Assembly: GCA_900538705.1 (NCBI GenBank)
Contig: UPZG01000001.1
Location: 496,001-560,000 of the forward strand
Direction of reading: 5' to 3'
Length of the DNA stretch: 64,000 bases
From: an uncultured Porphyromonadaceae bacterium
Lineage (GTDB): Bacteria > Bacteroidota > Bacteroidia > Bacteroidales > Barnesiellaceae_A
In this document: positions 8,540 to 17,215 of the stretch, in pieces
Numbering within the stretch: position 1 is the first letter of the stretch
Layout of the letters: the number at the start of each line of letters is the position of its first letter
Translations under genes and position numbers: made by a program
Notes under the pieces: model-generated
The model's input: only the letters and a program-made list of their open reading frames with translations
Told to the model about the DNA's origin: nothing
Database searches by the model: none

Positions 8540-9094
8540 ATGACACCTCCATATAACGAAGAGATTATCATAGAAGAACTGCAAAATCCTTCTACTGCGC
8601 GTAATGCTTTTGCGCAAGTAGTGGCACATTACAGTGAGCCTCTCTATTGGCAAATCAGAAAAATGGTCATATCTCACGACGATACCGACGATTTGTTGCA
8701 AAATACCTTTCTAAAAGCCTGGAACAATATAGAACAGTTCAGAGGCGATGCCAAGCTCTCTACCTGGCTCTATCGTATTGCCATTAACGAAAGCCTCTCT
8801 TTCCTCAACAAGGAACGTCAACGCAATAACGTCTCGATAGATGATGAAAGCCAATTTCTGATAAACAATATAGAGACCGACCCGTGGTTTGATGGCAATG
8901 AGCTGCAATTGCGATTGCAAAAAGCAATTGCTCGTTTACCCGAAAAACAACGCTTGGTCTTTAATATGCGTTACTTCGACGAAATGAAGTATGAAGATAT
9001 GTCAGAGATACTTGGTACATCGGTAGGAGCATTAAAAGCTTCGTACCACCACGCTGCAAAAAAAATAGAAGAATATTTGTTGGAACGCGATTAA
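8540..9094 (+). CDS. ECF-type RNA polymerase sigma factor
   Basis: This 184-residue protein has the two-domain layout of extracytoplasmic-function sigma factors. Region 2 (about residues 20-90) contains DDTDDLLQNTFLKAWNNIEQFRGDAKLSTWLYRIAINE in conserved pieces (DLLQNTFLKAW, STWLYRIA). Region 4 (about 125-180) contains LPEKQRLVFNMRYFDEMKYEDMSEILG and the helix-turn-helix GTSVGALKASYHHA. It is divergent from the TonB receptor but probably not its FecI-type regulator, because its downstream partners are an anti-sigma-like membrane protein and a Spy-like periplasmic protein. It likely responds to envelope stress. A TATCTTTA at 8495-8502 is a possible promoter with one mismatch. Confidence 0.9.
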   Translation: MTPPYNEEIIIEELQNPSTARNAFAQVVAHYSEPLYWQIRKMVISHDDTDDLLQNTFLKAWNNIEQFRGDAKLSTWLYRIAINESLSFLNKERQRNNVSIDDESQFLINNIETDPWFDGNELQLRLQKAIARLPEKQRLVFNMRYFDEMKYEDMSEILGTSVGALKASYHHAAKKIEEYLLERD

Positions 9095-9126
9095 ACCTTT
9101 CGCTTTGTCAGAAGTCAAAAGGATAG

Positions 9127-9486
9127 ATGAAACGAGAAGACGACATATTGAAACAGATAGGCAGGGATAGCGGATACAAAGTCCCCGACGGCTACTTCGA
9201 GCAGTTTGTTTCGCGTATGACCGCCGAGCTTCCCGAGCGAGAGCTTCCCGAGCCTGTGGTGCCAACATTTTGGCAGCGTATAAAACCTTATGCCTATATG
9301 GCTGCCATGTTTGTGGGCATTTGGTTGATGCTGAAAGTCTTTATTGAGCCTCATGTCGATAAGACCGAGCTTGTAGCCGACAATAGCTCTACCGAAAAGG
9401 TTGAAGATGAGGTATGGGATGATTATGTGGTAGCTTCTATCGATGAATACACCATCTTTGAGACTCTCTATGCCGATAGTGAATAA
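9127..9486 (+). CDS. Single-pass membrane protein, candidate anti-sigma factor
   Basis: This 119-residue protein has no family I can name. A charged N-terminal portion (residues 1-48, with VPDGYFEQFVSRMTAELPE) would be cytoplasmic. One transmembrane helix follows at about 55-72 (YMAAMFVGIWLMLKVFI). A short, very acidic tail of about 47 residues (VEDEVWDDYVV) would be periplasmic. There is no zinc-binding HxxxCxxC anti-sigma motif. Its position 32 bp after an ECF sigma gene and 21 bp before a Spy-like gene, together with this topology, suggests it holds the sigma factor inactive at the membrane. The function is inferred from context. Confidence 0.7.
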   Translation: MKREDDILKQIGRDSGYKVPDGYFEQFVSRMTAELPERELPEPVVPTFWQRIKPYAYMAAMFVGIWLMLKVFIEPHVDKTELVADNSSTEKVEDEVWDDYVVASIDEYTIFETLYADSE

Positions 9487-9507
9487 CGCAAAGACACTTA
9501 TATACTA

Positions 9508-9978
9508 ATGAAAAGGACTATTACACTCATTATATTATCTATAGCCTCTCTCATGGCCGTAACGGTTGTAGCACAGCAACCTCGTGCCAAAGAAGGAAAG
9601 CATCATGCTCGCTGGGAAGATTTTCGTCAGGCAAAGCATGCCTTTTATACCGAAAAGCTTGAGCTTACGGCCGAGCAAGCTGAGAGCTTCTTTAAGCTCT
9701 ATGATGAAATGGAGAAACGTAAATTTGAGATGAGTCGCGATATACGGCATGAAATGCGCGCTTTGGCCAAGAAAGGTGATGCTGTTACCGATGCCGAATA
9801 CAAGGCTGTTGCCGACAAAGCCGCTACCATAGCGGAGAAAGAGGCGGCTATAGAGAAAGAGTATTATGCTAAGTTTTGCGAAATACTTACGCCTCGGCAA
9901 CAATTTTTGTATCACCGTTGCGAAATAGATTTCAGGAAAAGTTTGATAAAGAAGAAAACTCGCACTAAGGAAAAATGA
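9508..9978 (+). CDS. Spy/CpxP-like periplasmic protein
   Basis: This 156-residue protein has a signal peptide (MKRTITLIILSIASLMAVTV, cleavage near AQQ). Its mature part is almost wholly helical and charged, with LTAEQAESFFKLYDEME near residue 53 and ILTPRQQFLYHR near 130. These two segments resemble the LTxxQ repeats of Spy/CpxP periplasmic chaperone and stress-sensor proteins. It is the last gene of the sigma / anti-sigma candidate / Spy-like operon and is followed by a strong hairpin at 10045-10078. In this setting it could be a target or sensor of the sigma factor. The sequence similarity is modest, so it is a family-level call. Confidence 0.75.
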   Translation: MKRTITLIILSIASLMAVTVVAQQPRAKEGKHHARWEDFRQAKHAFYTEKLELTAEQAESFFKLYDEMEKRKFEMSRDIRHEMRALAKKGDAVTDAEYKAVADKAATIAEKEAAIEKEYYAKFCEILTPRQQFLYHRCEIDFRKSLIKKKTRTKEK

Positions 9979-10044
9979 TGCATGGTAGTTTATGAGTTAA
10001 AATGTTATTATTTCACAATTTAAGTGGATTGAACAACTTTAATG

Positions 10045-10078
10045 AAGGGAGCCGTCTCGTATATGAGACGGCTCCCTT
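10045..10078 (+). terminator. Terminator of the ECF sigma operon
   Basis: Arms 10045-10058 and 10065-10078 are 14-base perfect complements (AAGGGAGCCGTCTC) with a GTATAT loop, followed by a T-rich stretch. Confidence 0.8.
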
Positions 10079-10623
10079 TGTCTTCTATTTTATCATGGCA
10101 TTGCCTGACATGCAATTTTCTCAGATAATTATGGCGTGTTTGCCATGATAATAGCTTGTTGCATAACGATGCGGTAAAACATGATAAATATACTTTTGCG
10201 CTGTTTTGCGAAATATACCTGTTGTGGCTTTCCTATTTTGTCGAATGTCGATAACAGGAAACATGTAAAAGATAATGGAGAAGTACTCTCTGTTGCAGAG
10301 CCGTGGCGTTTTACGATTATTTAATTAAATAAAACTTCATAGCAAGTGGAATGACTATTATGTGAGTTATATTTGGCTATATCCTCTTTTGTTTGGCACT
10401 TTCCAAAAATCTTTTGTTTATACAGAAAAATGAGCATGTATATATGTCTTTATGTGATTATTGTGGTAATTGTATATTCTAAAATATTGTGCGTAAAGTT
10501 TGCAAATAAAAAATATTTGTGCAAGTTTTGCTGAAAATGTCAATTTAATGTTCTAAATGGACGATATGCAGAATTAATATAAAAATTTTTGCCAAATTCT
10601 ATTTCATTGCATTGGTAAATATT

Positions 10624-10631
10624 TATCTTTG
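10624..10631 (+). promoter_or_regulatory. Promoter -7 element of the first adhesin gene
   Basis: TATCTTTG is an exact TAnnTTTG match; the -33 region is weak (TTTC at 10602-10605). Initiation near 10638 would give an unusually long leader of about 185 bases before ATG 10824. Confidence 0.5.
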
Positions 10632-10823
10632 TTGCTGAGAGCTTTTTTAAGGACTCTTGTCGTATGATGAAATATATAGATTATTAAATTTTATCAAACA
10701 ACAAACTATTCATTTCCTGTGCGTAAACATTTCGTATCATTATAAAATAAAGGAAAAACATTGTATGATTTCATAAAAACAGAAGTGATATAGAGATATA
10801 TAAGTTATTTACCCCTAAAAACT

Positions 10824-13800
10824 ATGATTATGAAAAAAACATTTACACTATTGTTGCTGATGTGTATGGGAATGTTGTCCATGCAGGCAGAAACGCTCTT
10901 GTCGGAGGACTTTGAGACTACGACAACCATGCCGCCGGCAGGGTGGAGTGTTATAGACAGTGAATTGGATACCCTACATTGGGTCTTGGTAGATGGGCAG
11001 CTTGCTTTGTCGGGGACACGGAGTGCCTATTGTGATGCTTCGTCGTATAGTATAGATGTTCCCGAAAAGGAGGAGTGGCTCATTACTCCCGAGTTGACGT
11101 TGGGCGATAATGACTATCGCGTGCGCTTCTTATGGTTGGGTGCATCGGTTCAGTCGTTAGAGAAACACGAGTATGATTTTCAGGTACGTGTGAGCAATGA
11201 TGGCGGCACAACGTGGAACACAATATGGTCGTTCTTGAATGAAGAACAAGTCTATGAGAGCGGAGTGAACTTTCCGTGGACAGCGTGGGCGAAGAACGAG
11301 TCATCGATAGATTTGAGTGATTACAAGAACCAAAAAATAAAAATAGCTTTTGTGCATTGTCTGTTGATAGGCGGTTTTGGCAAAGGAAATTGTGTGAAAT
11401 TGGATGATATAAAGGTCGAGGATTATACTCCTATAACGACACCTGTTGTAGGCGGCGATGAGTCCTATACTTTCCAAAATGTCTACATAGGAGCATATAA
11501 ATATTCCGAACCGCTCTATATCACAAATACAGGTACGGGAACCCTTGAAATTACTGCTATCAATGGATTGGAAGGGACAGACTTCTCTACCAATATCGTC
11601 ATAAGTGACGTACAACTGAAACGAGGAGAGGAGTATGCCTATAATGTAATATATACGCCTACTATGGAAGGAGCGAGAAGTACCACGATGAAGATTGAAA
11701 CCAATGGCGGTACACTCGAAGTAGCTTTGTCGGGTACGAAAATTATGTTAGATGAAGGATACACATTCGAGAGCTTCGAGGGAGATGTTTTCCCGCCGGC
11801 AGGATGGAAAGCCGACAATGGGTGGAGCCGTTACAATGCGGGTATTTCGGGTAGTTATGCTGCTTATTGCTCTTTCTCTGATGCAAATCCGGCATTGATT
11901 ACTCCGCGTCTTGACCTTTCGACGGGCACATATCGCATAGAGTATGAGATGCTTGAGCAGTACGAGGCGAATACCGACGATGCTGTAGGTCCTGAAAACG
12001 AATTGATAGTTTATCTTTCTACTGATGGCGGAAACTCATGGAATCGTATAAATGATTCGAATCTTACGCTCAACGAAATCGTACACGAAAACATCGATTT
12101 GGGAGCACCGCAATCAGATAATTGCTATATTAAGTTCGAGTATAACTTCCCTAATCCTATCACTTCATGGGAAGAGGTCCCTGAGTGGAGTACCATATTC
12201 ATAGACGACGTGATATTGCCGCCCTTATATGGTACGACCTTGCCTCCTGTGGCTGCCGAAAATCCACAACCCGTAAATGGTGCTACCGATGTATATCCCG
12301 ATGGCGTTACACTGTCGTGGGACGAAGTACAATTTGCCGAAGGATATAGATTATGTTTCAAGAAGCAAGGAGAAGAGTGGGGCGATGCTATAGAGATGGG
12401 CAAGGAAAGAAGTTATACGCTACCGCTTCTCGACTATCTTACTACTTATGAATGGAAGGTTGTCCCCTATAATAGTTATGGCGAGTGCACAGAGGTTCCC
12501 GTATGGAGTTTTACCACCCAAGACGATCATAGTATTAGTGAATTCCCCTACTTCGAGGGCTTTGAGGGCGACGTATTTCCGCCTCTTGGTTGGGTAGCCT
12601 TTGGTACGAATTACACGAAGTGGGATTGTACCGATGTAAATGCCTTTGATGGTAATAATACTGCCGTAGCAAGCGGTAACGGCAATGGCGAGACGGCTAC
12701 GTTGCAAATGCCTACAGTAATGTTGCCCGACGATGCGACGATGCAAATATCGTTCTACTGGGGCAATCGCATGCCCGTGTCTCTTACTAAGAAAGCCGAT
12801 GTCGACCGCGCACCTGCTCGTGTCGATGCTGACACCTTGTATTTCGAAATAAAAGGCGAGTCGGGCGATTGGACAACGCTTGCATATATATCTACTTTGG
12901 GTGAGGAGGATAGCGACCCATGGCAACGTGAGCGTATTTTACTTACCGACTATGTAGGGCAGAATGTGACGATGCGTTGGCGTTATAGTGTACAAAACGC
13001 TATGCGTTCTACCAATGCTGCGTTAGACAATATTACAATCGAGAAAGCTCCCACAGGAGGTAAGGCTGTTATAAATGTTACGAGCTGGAATGCCGGAGAA
13101 GTAAACTACGAGAAAGCTGTCGTTTCGCCTGCGTTTACGTTGCTTAATGATGGCGAGGCTGCCATGACGATAAGCGAGGCCTCTTTTAGTTCGCCGAATT
13201 TCAGCACCGATCTTATCGAAGGTCTTGTAATAGAAGCACGGGAAGAAGTAACTTTCCATATTATGTTCAGTGCGGGAGAGACGGCAGCCGCAGTAGACGA
13301 CAAACTGACATTGACGTTCGATGGCGCCGATGGTGTAGAGCTGCCGGTGAGCGGTACGGCGCTTCCTTCCAATATACGTTATTACAGTTTCGATGAAGAT
13401 GAGTTTGGCAGTACGCAACCCGTAGGTTTTACTACTGTCGACCGCGATGGTTATAACACCGTATCGCCTGTAATGATAAATTATCCTAACATCGGAACGC
13501 CGTTTGCATATATCGTCATTAACCAAAAGCCCGAGCCCGAAGGTGCCGACTGGCGCAATATCTATCCGAGGTCGGGTGACCAAATGCTCGCGGCCATGAG
13601 CCCCGAAGGATATGACTCGGGCCGCTCGGCTGACGATTGGATTATCAGTGAAAAGATGCCCGCCCGGGAGGGTGCCAAATTCCGCTTCTATGCCAAGTCG
13701 TATAATCTCGACGATTATTTTGAATTTGCCAAGTTGGGCGTATATGTAAGTACTACAGATAATAATGTAGCAAGTTTTGTACCTACTTCGTTTGAGAATG

Positions 13801-14477
13801 TACAGCTTACGGGGCTTGCCGACCACTACCTATTCAATGAGTTTGAGATAGACCTCAGTGAATATGCCGGACAAGAGATTTATGTCGCATTGCGCCACAC
13901 GGTGAGCGAAGATGGTTTTGTAACTTTCTTCGACGACTTCTACTTCGAAAACTTCATGTTTGGCGAGAGTTCCGATGCTCCGGTGTTTACCACCACTGCG
14001 CCTACCGAAGCATTTGTGGGTGAAAACTATGTTTACGAGTTTGCTGCTTACGACCCCGATGGCGATGCCATTACCTTTACGACAACCGGATTGCCTTCGT
14101 GGCTTACGATGACGACGACTGCTTTGGGCGGCACTATCAGCGGAACTCCCTCCGAGGCCGGCGAATATCTGTTCCGCATCAATGCAAGCGATGGCGTAAA
14201 CACTACGGTGCAAGAGATAATTCTTGTAGTGAAACAGGCTGGTTTGTCGTCGACAATGGTCGACAAGTTGCGGGTTTATCCCAATCCCGCTGCCGATTAT
14301 CTGATGGTAGAAGGCGAAAAGTATGGCAATGTGTACATATATAGTCTTACCGGTGCACTCGTTTTGCAACACGACGGCGTAGGTCGTATCGATGTGAAAG
14401 CACTTCCGGCTGGTACTTATATTGTAAAGGTGTCGGGTGGCGAGCAACAAGCCGTAGCACGATTTGTGAAACGATAA
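10824..14477 (+). CDS. T9SS-exported multidomain adhesin-like protein (four choice-of-anchor J domains)
   Basis: This 1217-residue secreted protein opens with a signal peptide (MIMKKTFTLLLLMCMGMLSMQA). Its domains in order are: choice-of-anchor J / cleaved-adhesin (about 23-201, LLSEDFETTTTMPPAGW to KLDDIKVED); an ASH/choice-of-anchor D beta domain (205-304); a second J domain (314-468, ESFEGDVFPPAGW); an Fn3-like domain (475-566); a third J domain (572-755); a second ASH-like domain (about 765-850); a fourth J domain (855-1055); an Ig/cadherin-like domain (1058-1150, YDPDGDAITF); and a T9SS type A sorting domain (1155-1217, VYPNPAADYLMVEG, PAGTYIVKV). J domains are also found in Porphyromonas gingipain and HagA adhesins, where they bind host proteins or haem. 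The ligand here is unknown. A basic linker, DRAPARVDAD, interrupts the third J domain. ATG 10830 is an equally good start. Confidence 0.85.
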   Translation: MIMKKTFTLLLLMCMGMLSMQAETLLSEDFETTTTMPPAGWSVIDSELDTLHWVLVDGQLALSGTRSAYCDASSYSIDVPEKEEWLITPELTLGDNDYRVRFLWLGASVQSLEKHEYDFQVRVSNDGGTTWNTIWSFLNEEQVYESGVNFPWTAWAKNESSIDLSDYKNQKIKIAFVHCLLIGGFGKGNCVKLDDIKVEDYTPITTPVVGGDESYTFQNVYIGAYKYSEPLYITNTGTGTLEITAINGLEGTDFSTNIVISDVQLKRGEEYAYNVIYTPTMEGARSTTMKIETNGGTLEVALSGTKIMLDEGYTFESFEGDVFPPAGWKADNGWSRYNAGISGSYAAYCSFSDANPALITPRLDLSTGTYRIEYEMLEQYEANTDDAVGPENELIVYLSTDGGNSWNRINDSNLTLNEIVHENIDLGAPQSDNCYIKFEYNFPNPITSWEEVPEWSTIFIDDVILPPLYGTTLPPVAAENPQPVNGATDVYPDGVTLSWDEVQFAEGYRLCFKKQGEEWGDAIEMGKERSYTLPLLDYLTTYEWKVVPYNSYGECTEVPVWSFTTQDDHSISEFPYFEGFEGDVFPPLGWVAFGTNYTKWDCTDVNAFDGNNTAVASGNGNGETATLQMPTVMLPDDATMQISFYWGNRMPVSLTKKADVDRAPARVDADTLYFEIKGESGDWTTLAYISTLGEEDSDPWQRERILLTDYVGQNVTMRWRYSVQNAMRSTNAALDNITIEKAPTGGKAVINVTSWNAGEVNYEKAVVSPAFTLLNDGEAAMTISEASFSSPNFSTDLIEGLVIEAREEVTFHIMFSAGETAAAVDDKLTLTFDGADGVELPVSGTALPSNIRYYSFDEDEFGSTQPVGFTTVDRDGYNTVSPVMINYPNIGTPFAYIVINQKPEPEGADWRNIYPRSGDQMLAAMSPEGYDSGRSADDWIISEKMPAREGAKFRFYAKSYNLDDYFEFAKLGVYVSTTDNNVASFVPTSFENVQLTGLADHYLFNEFEIDLSEYAGQEIYVALRHTVSEDGFVTFFDDFYFENFMFGESSDAPVFTTTAPTEAFVGENYVYEFAAYDPDGDAITFTTTGLPSWLTMTTTALGGTISGTPSEAGEYLFRINASDGVNTTVQEIILVVKQAGLSSTMVDKLRVYPNPAADYLMVEGEKYGNVYIYSLTGALVLQHDGVGRIDVKALPAGTYIVKVSGGEQQAVARFVKR

Positions 14478-14489
14478 CATTCTGTTTTT

Positions 14490-14525
14490 CCATCTTATCG
14501 TCCCCTTTTAGGGACGATAAGATGG
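14490..14525 (+). terminator. Hairpin after the first adhesin gene
   Basis: Arms 14490-14504 and 14511-14525 are 15-base perfect complements with a 6-base loop. The following T-tract is poor, so it may only attenuate transcription or mark an RNA end. Confidence 0.6.
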
Positions 14526-14620
14526 CTTGTCTATAAAATAGATAATATTAAAAATGTGCTGTGTCAAGAGCCTGATACTCTTGTGCAACAAATATGAATA
14601 ACAAACATAAATTTTTTCGT

Positions 14621-17116
14621 ATGAAGAAGATTTTTACTTATTGCTGTGCACTACTCCTTGCGGGAGGAGCTTCGGGAGTAGCGGCTGAGACGGTACTTGT
14701 CAACGAAGACTTCGAGAGCCGCATTTTCCCCGCTGAGGGATGGAATATTATAGACAATCATACCGAGGGTATCGATGAGGAAACAGGAAACCCCAATTTC
14801 GATTCTTCTTATGGTACATGGAATCTGTATGTTAACGAGTCGACAGGGGCACTTGCAGGTTATGCCAATGTGCAGATAACCACAACCTATTACGAGAAAG
14901 AGAAGGAAGAAATTCTCGTTACTCCAGCTTTGATGATAGATAGCGACCAATATATGTTGTCGTTTATGTGGTATGCACAGAAAGATGGTGCTCAGAAGGG
15001 CTATTATACCTTTCAGGTAATGGTGACGACCGACGACGGCGCATCGTGGGAAGAGTTATGGAATGTCATGGACCAAGAGGATGTGGAAAGCAGCTTAGTT
15101 GACTGGCCGTGGGCTGCATGGACGAAATATACTTCGTCGATAAGCCTTGCACAATATAGCGGTCGCGAAATAAAGATAGGATTTCGTTATGCTTCTGCTC
15201 CTGTAGATGGATACAACAGTGGCCGTTTCGAACTTGATAACATCAAGGTGTCGACCGAACAGATGGTGACCACGCCGATTGTCAGTGGAACAGCATCTTA
15301 TCGTTTTATCAACCGTTATTTAGATATTCCGTCGGTTTCTGAAATGCTTTCAGTAACCAATGTCGGTAACGGCAAGCTTGAAGTAACCGGAGTGAGTGGA
15401 CTTGAAGGTACCGACTTTTCTACGACGCTTGAGCCCGGTGCTTCTCTGAAAAACGGAGAGGAGCTTGGCTATTATGTGGTTTATTCTCCGACGATGGAAG
15501 GCTCAAATAGTGCTACATTGAAGATAGAGACAAATGGCGGGACGCTCGAAGTTGTGCTTACCGGCAGTAAGGTAATGCTTGAAGATGGTTATACAGTTGA
15601 GAGCTTTGAGGGTAGTGAAGATACACCTGCTGGTTGGTCTAACAGTGGATGGACGCGCTCGGCTTACACCGCAGAGCAAGGTTATCATTCTATGTGCAAC
15701 TCCATTTTGCAGAATTGTTATCTCTATTCGCCGCGGCTCGATCTGAGCGATGGCCCGTACCAAATTGTATTTGACCATTACGAGTCATTCGACGATGATG
15801 GCGGTACGTTGGTTCCTGAGAACTATATGGCACTCGAAATCAAGGTCGATGATGCTGAGGAGTGGACAGAAGTGTGGTATACGAGCCAAGCCCTTTATAA
15901 TACATGGGTACGCGATACGGTCGATTTGAGCAATTATCAATCGGATAATGTGCGCTTGCGTTGGATGTATTATGCAGTCGATTGGTCGGGAGGTTTTGAA
16001 ACTGTGGCCAGCGACATATATCTCGATAACGTAGTATTGCCGCCTTTCTATGGCGTAGGAAACGTGCCCGCAGCTGCACAAAACCCCGAACCTGCCGATG
16101 GTGTAACAGACTGCTCTTATAATTACATAACCCTGTCGTGGACAGCTGTACAGTTTGCACAAGGTTACAAGCTCTTTGTAAAAACCGGTGAAGAGGTTAT
16201 TGCCGATGTTGACTTGACGGAAAACATGTATGAACTTACAGCCGAGAAGTTGGCGCCTTCTACAACCTATACATGGAGTGTGACACCTTATAACGAGGCA
16301 GGCTCGGCAAGCAATGTGCCTTTATGGAGCTTTACCACGATGGACGACCAGACGATAGCGACATTCCCCTATTTCTACGGTTTTGAAGGTGATTTTTATC
16401 CTCCTCTCGGTTGGCAGTTGCTGGGCGATGGTACGGCATGGCGTCGGTCTGACATATCGCCTTATGCCGGCGACTATTCGGGCTTTGTATATCAACCTGC
16501 CAACAAAAATGGTTTGGAGTCTATCTTGCAAACTCCTCCTATGGCAATTCCTGCCGACAATGAGTATGTTGCCGAATTTGTATGGGCTAAGCAGCGGCCT
16601 ATTTCGCTGACTGTATTACCTGAGGGAACAGAATATGTCTATCCCGAGGGCGACTTGGATGGCGATACGCTCTACTTTGAAGTCTCGGTAGCAGGCAGCA
16701 ATCAGTGGGAACAGCTTGCATATACGATAGAAGAGACCTATTGGGTGAAAGAGTCTATATCGTTGCAGGCATACGCAGGACAAGAGATATTGTTGCGCTG
16801 GCGCTATTATGCCGAAGACGGTAGTAACAGCGAAGCCGCTACGGTTGACAATATCTATATTGCTCAAAAAGAACAAAGTGGCATAAACGGTATAGGCGAG
16901 AAAGTCCGTGTTTCGCTCTATCCCAATCCTGCAAGCGATTTCGTGAATGTCGCTGTGAATGATGAGGCGGAAATAACGGTTTACGACCTCTCCGGTAAGG
17001 CTGTGATACGTGGCAACCATACTCGTTTTGCTGTGAATGCGCTGCCTGCTGGGGTATATCTTGTAAAGGTTGTTACCGAAAAAGAAACCGCCATGTTACG
17101 CATGGTGAAACAATGA
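14621..17116 (+). CDS. T9SS-exported multidomain adhesin-like protein, paralogue of the preceding gene
   Basis: The 831-residue product starts MKKIFTYCCALLLAGGASG, a signal peptide; an upstream in-frame ATG at 14594 adds nine residues. It repeats the layout of the preceding protein in shorter form: a J domain (NEDFESRIFPAEGW onward), an ASH-like domain (TNGGTLEVVLTGSKVMLEDGY), a second J domain, an Fn3-like domain (AAQNPEPADGVTD to PLWSFTTMDD), a third J domain (YFYGFEGDFYPPLGW) and a T9SS type A sorting domain (VSLYPNPASDFVNVAV, LPAGVYLVKV). Stretches such as TNGGTLEV and WSFTT.DD are nearly identical to the neighbour, which points to tandem duplication followed by loss of the fourth J, second ASH and Ig-like domains. 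It is probably a surface adhesin; the ligand is unknown. Confidence 0.85.
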   Translation: MKKIFTYCCALLLAGGASGVAAETVLVNEDFESRIFPAEGWNIIDNHTEGIDEETGNPNFDSSYGTWNLYVNESTGALAGYANVQITTTYYEKEKEEILVTPALMIDSDQYMLSFMWYAQKDGAQKGYYTFQVMVTTDDGASWEELWNVMDQEDVESSLVDWPWAAWTKYTSSISLAQYSGREIKIGFRYASAPVDGYNSGRFELDNIKVSTEQMVTTPIVSGTASYRFINRYLDIPSVSEMLSVTNVGNGKLEVTGVSGLEGTDFSTTLEPGASLKNGEELGYYVVYSPTMEGSNSATLKIETNGGTLEVVLTGSKVMLEDGYTVESFEGSEDTPAGWSNSGWTRSAYTAEQGYHSMCNSILQNCYLYSPRLDLSDGPYQIVFDHYESFDDDGGTLVPENYMALEIKVDDAEEWTEVWYTSQALYNTWVRDTVDLSNYQSDNVRLRWMYYAVDWSGGFETVASDIYLDNVVLPPFYGVGNVPAAAQNPEPADGVTDCSYNYITLSWTAVQFAQGYKLFVKTGEEVIADVDLTENMYELTAEKLAPSTTYTWSVTPYNEAGSASNVPLWSFTTMDDQTIATFPYFYGFEGDFYPPLGWQLLGDGTAWRRSDISPYAGDYSGFVYQPANKNGLESILQTPPMAIPADNEYVAEFVWAKQRPISLTVLPEGTEYVYPEGDLDGDTLYFEVSVAGSNQWEQLAYTIEETYWVKESISLQAYAGQEILLRWRYYAEDGSNSEAATVDNIYIAQKEQSGINGIGEKVRVSLYPNPASDFVNVAVNDEAEITVYDLSGKAVIRGNHTRFAVNALPAGVYLVKVVTEKETAMLRMVKQ

Positions 17117-17126
17117 TGTGTATTGT

Positions 17127-17167
17127 GACGGGAGTACCGGTCAAGCCATATCTCCCGTCGCTTTTTT
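17127..17167 (+). terminator. Intrinsic terminator after the second adhesin gene
   Basis: GACGGGAG (17127-17134) pairs with CTCCCGTC (17152-17159), followed by GC and six T residues. This is a classical rho-independent form. Confidence 0.75.
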
Positions 17168-17215
17168 GATTGTAACAAACAATTCAAGTAGAAATCATTA
17201 TTAATCAATACCATT

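Larger units (their letters stand above)
9979..10823 (+). other. 845-bp AT-rich intergenic region upstream of the adhesin array
   Basis: It holds the terminator at 10045-10078 and a promoter-like element at 10624-10631. A second TACTTTTG at 10191-10198 has no good -33 partner. I see no coding sequence, RNA gene or repeat in the remainder. It is by far the longest gap in the window. Confidence 0.5.

Noticed and set aside
8540..9094. FecI-type sigma factor regulating the divergent TonB receptor
   Set aside because: There is no FecR-like gene beside it; the sigma gene is instead coupled to a small membrane protein and a Spy-like protein.
10631..10650. CTGAGAGC near the adhesin leader as a TPP-riboswitch-like motif
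   Set aside because: None of the other conserved THI-box segments is present and the downstream gene has no link to thiamine.
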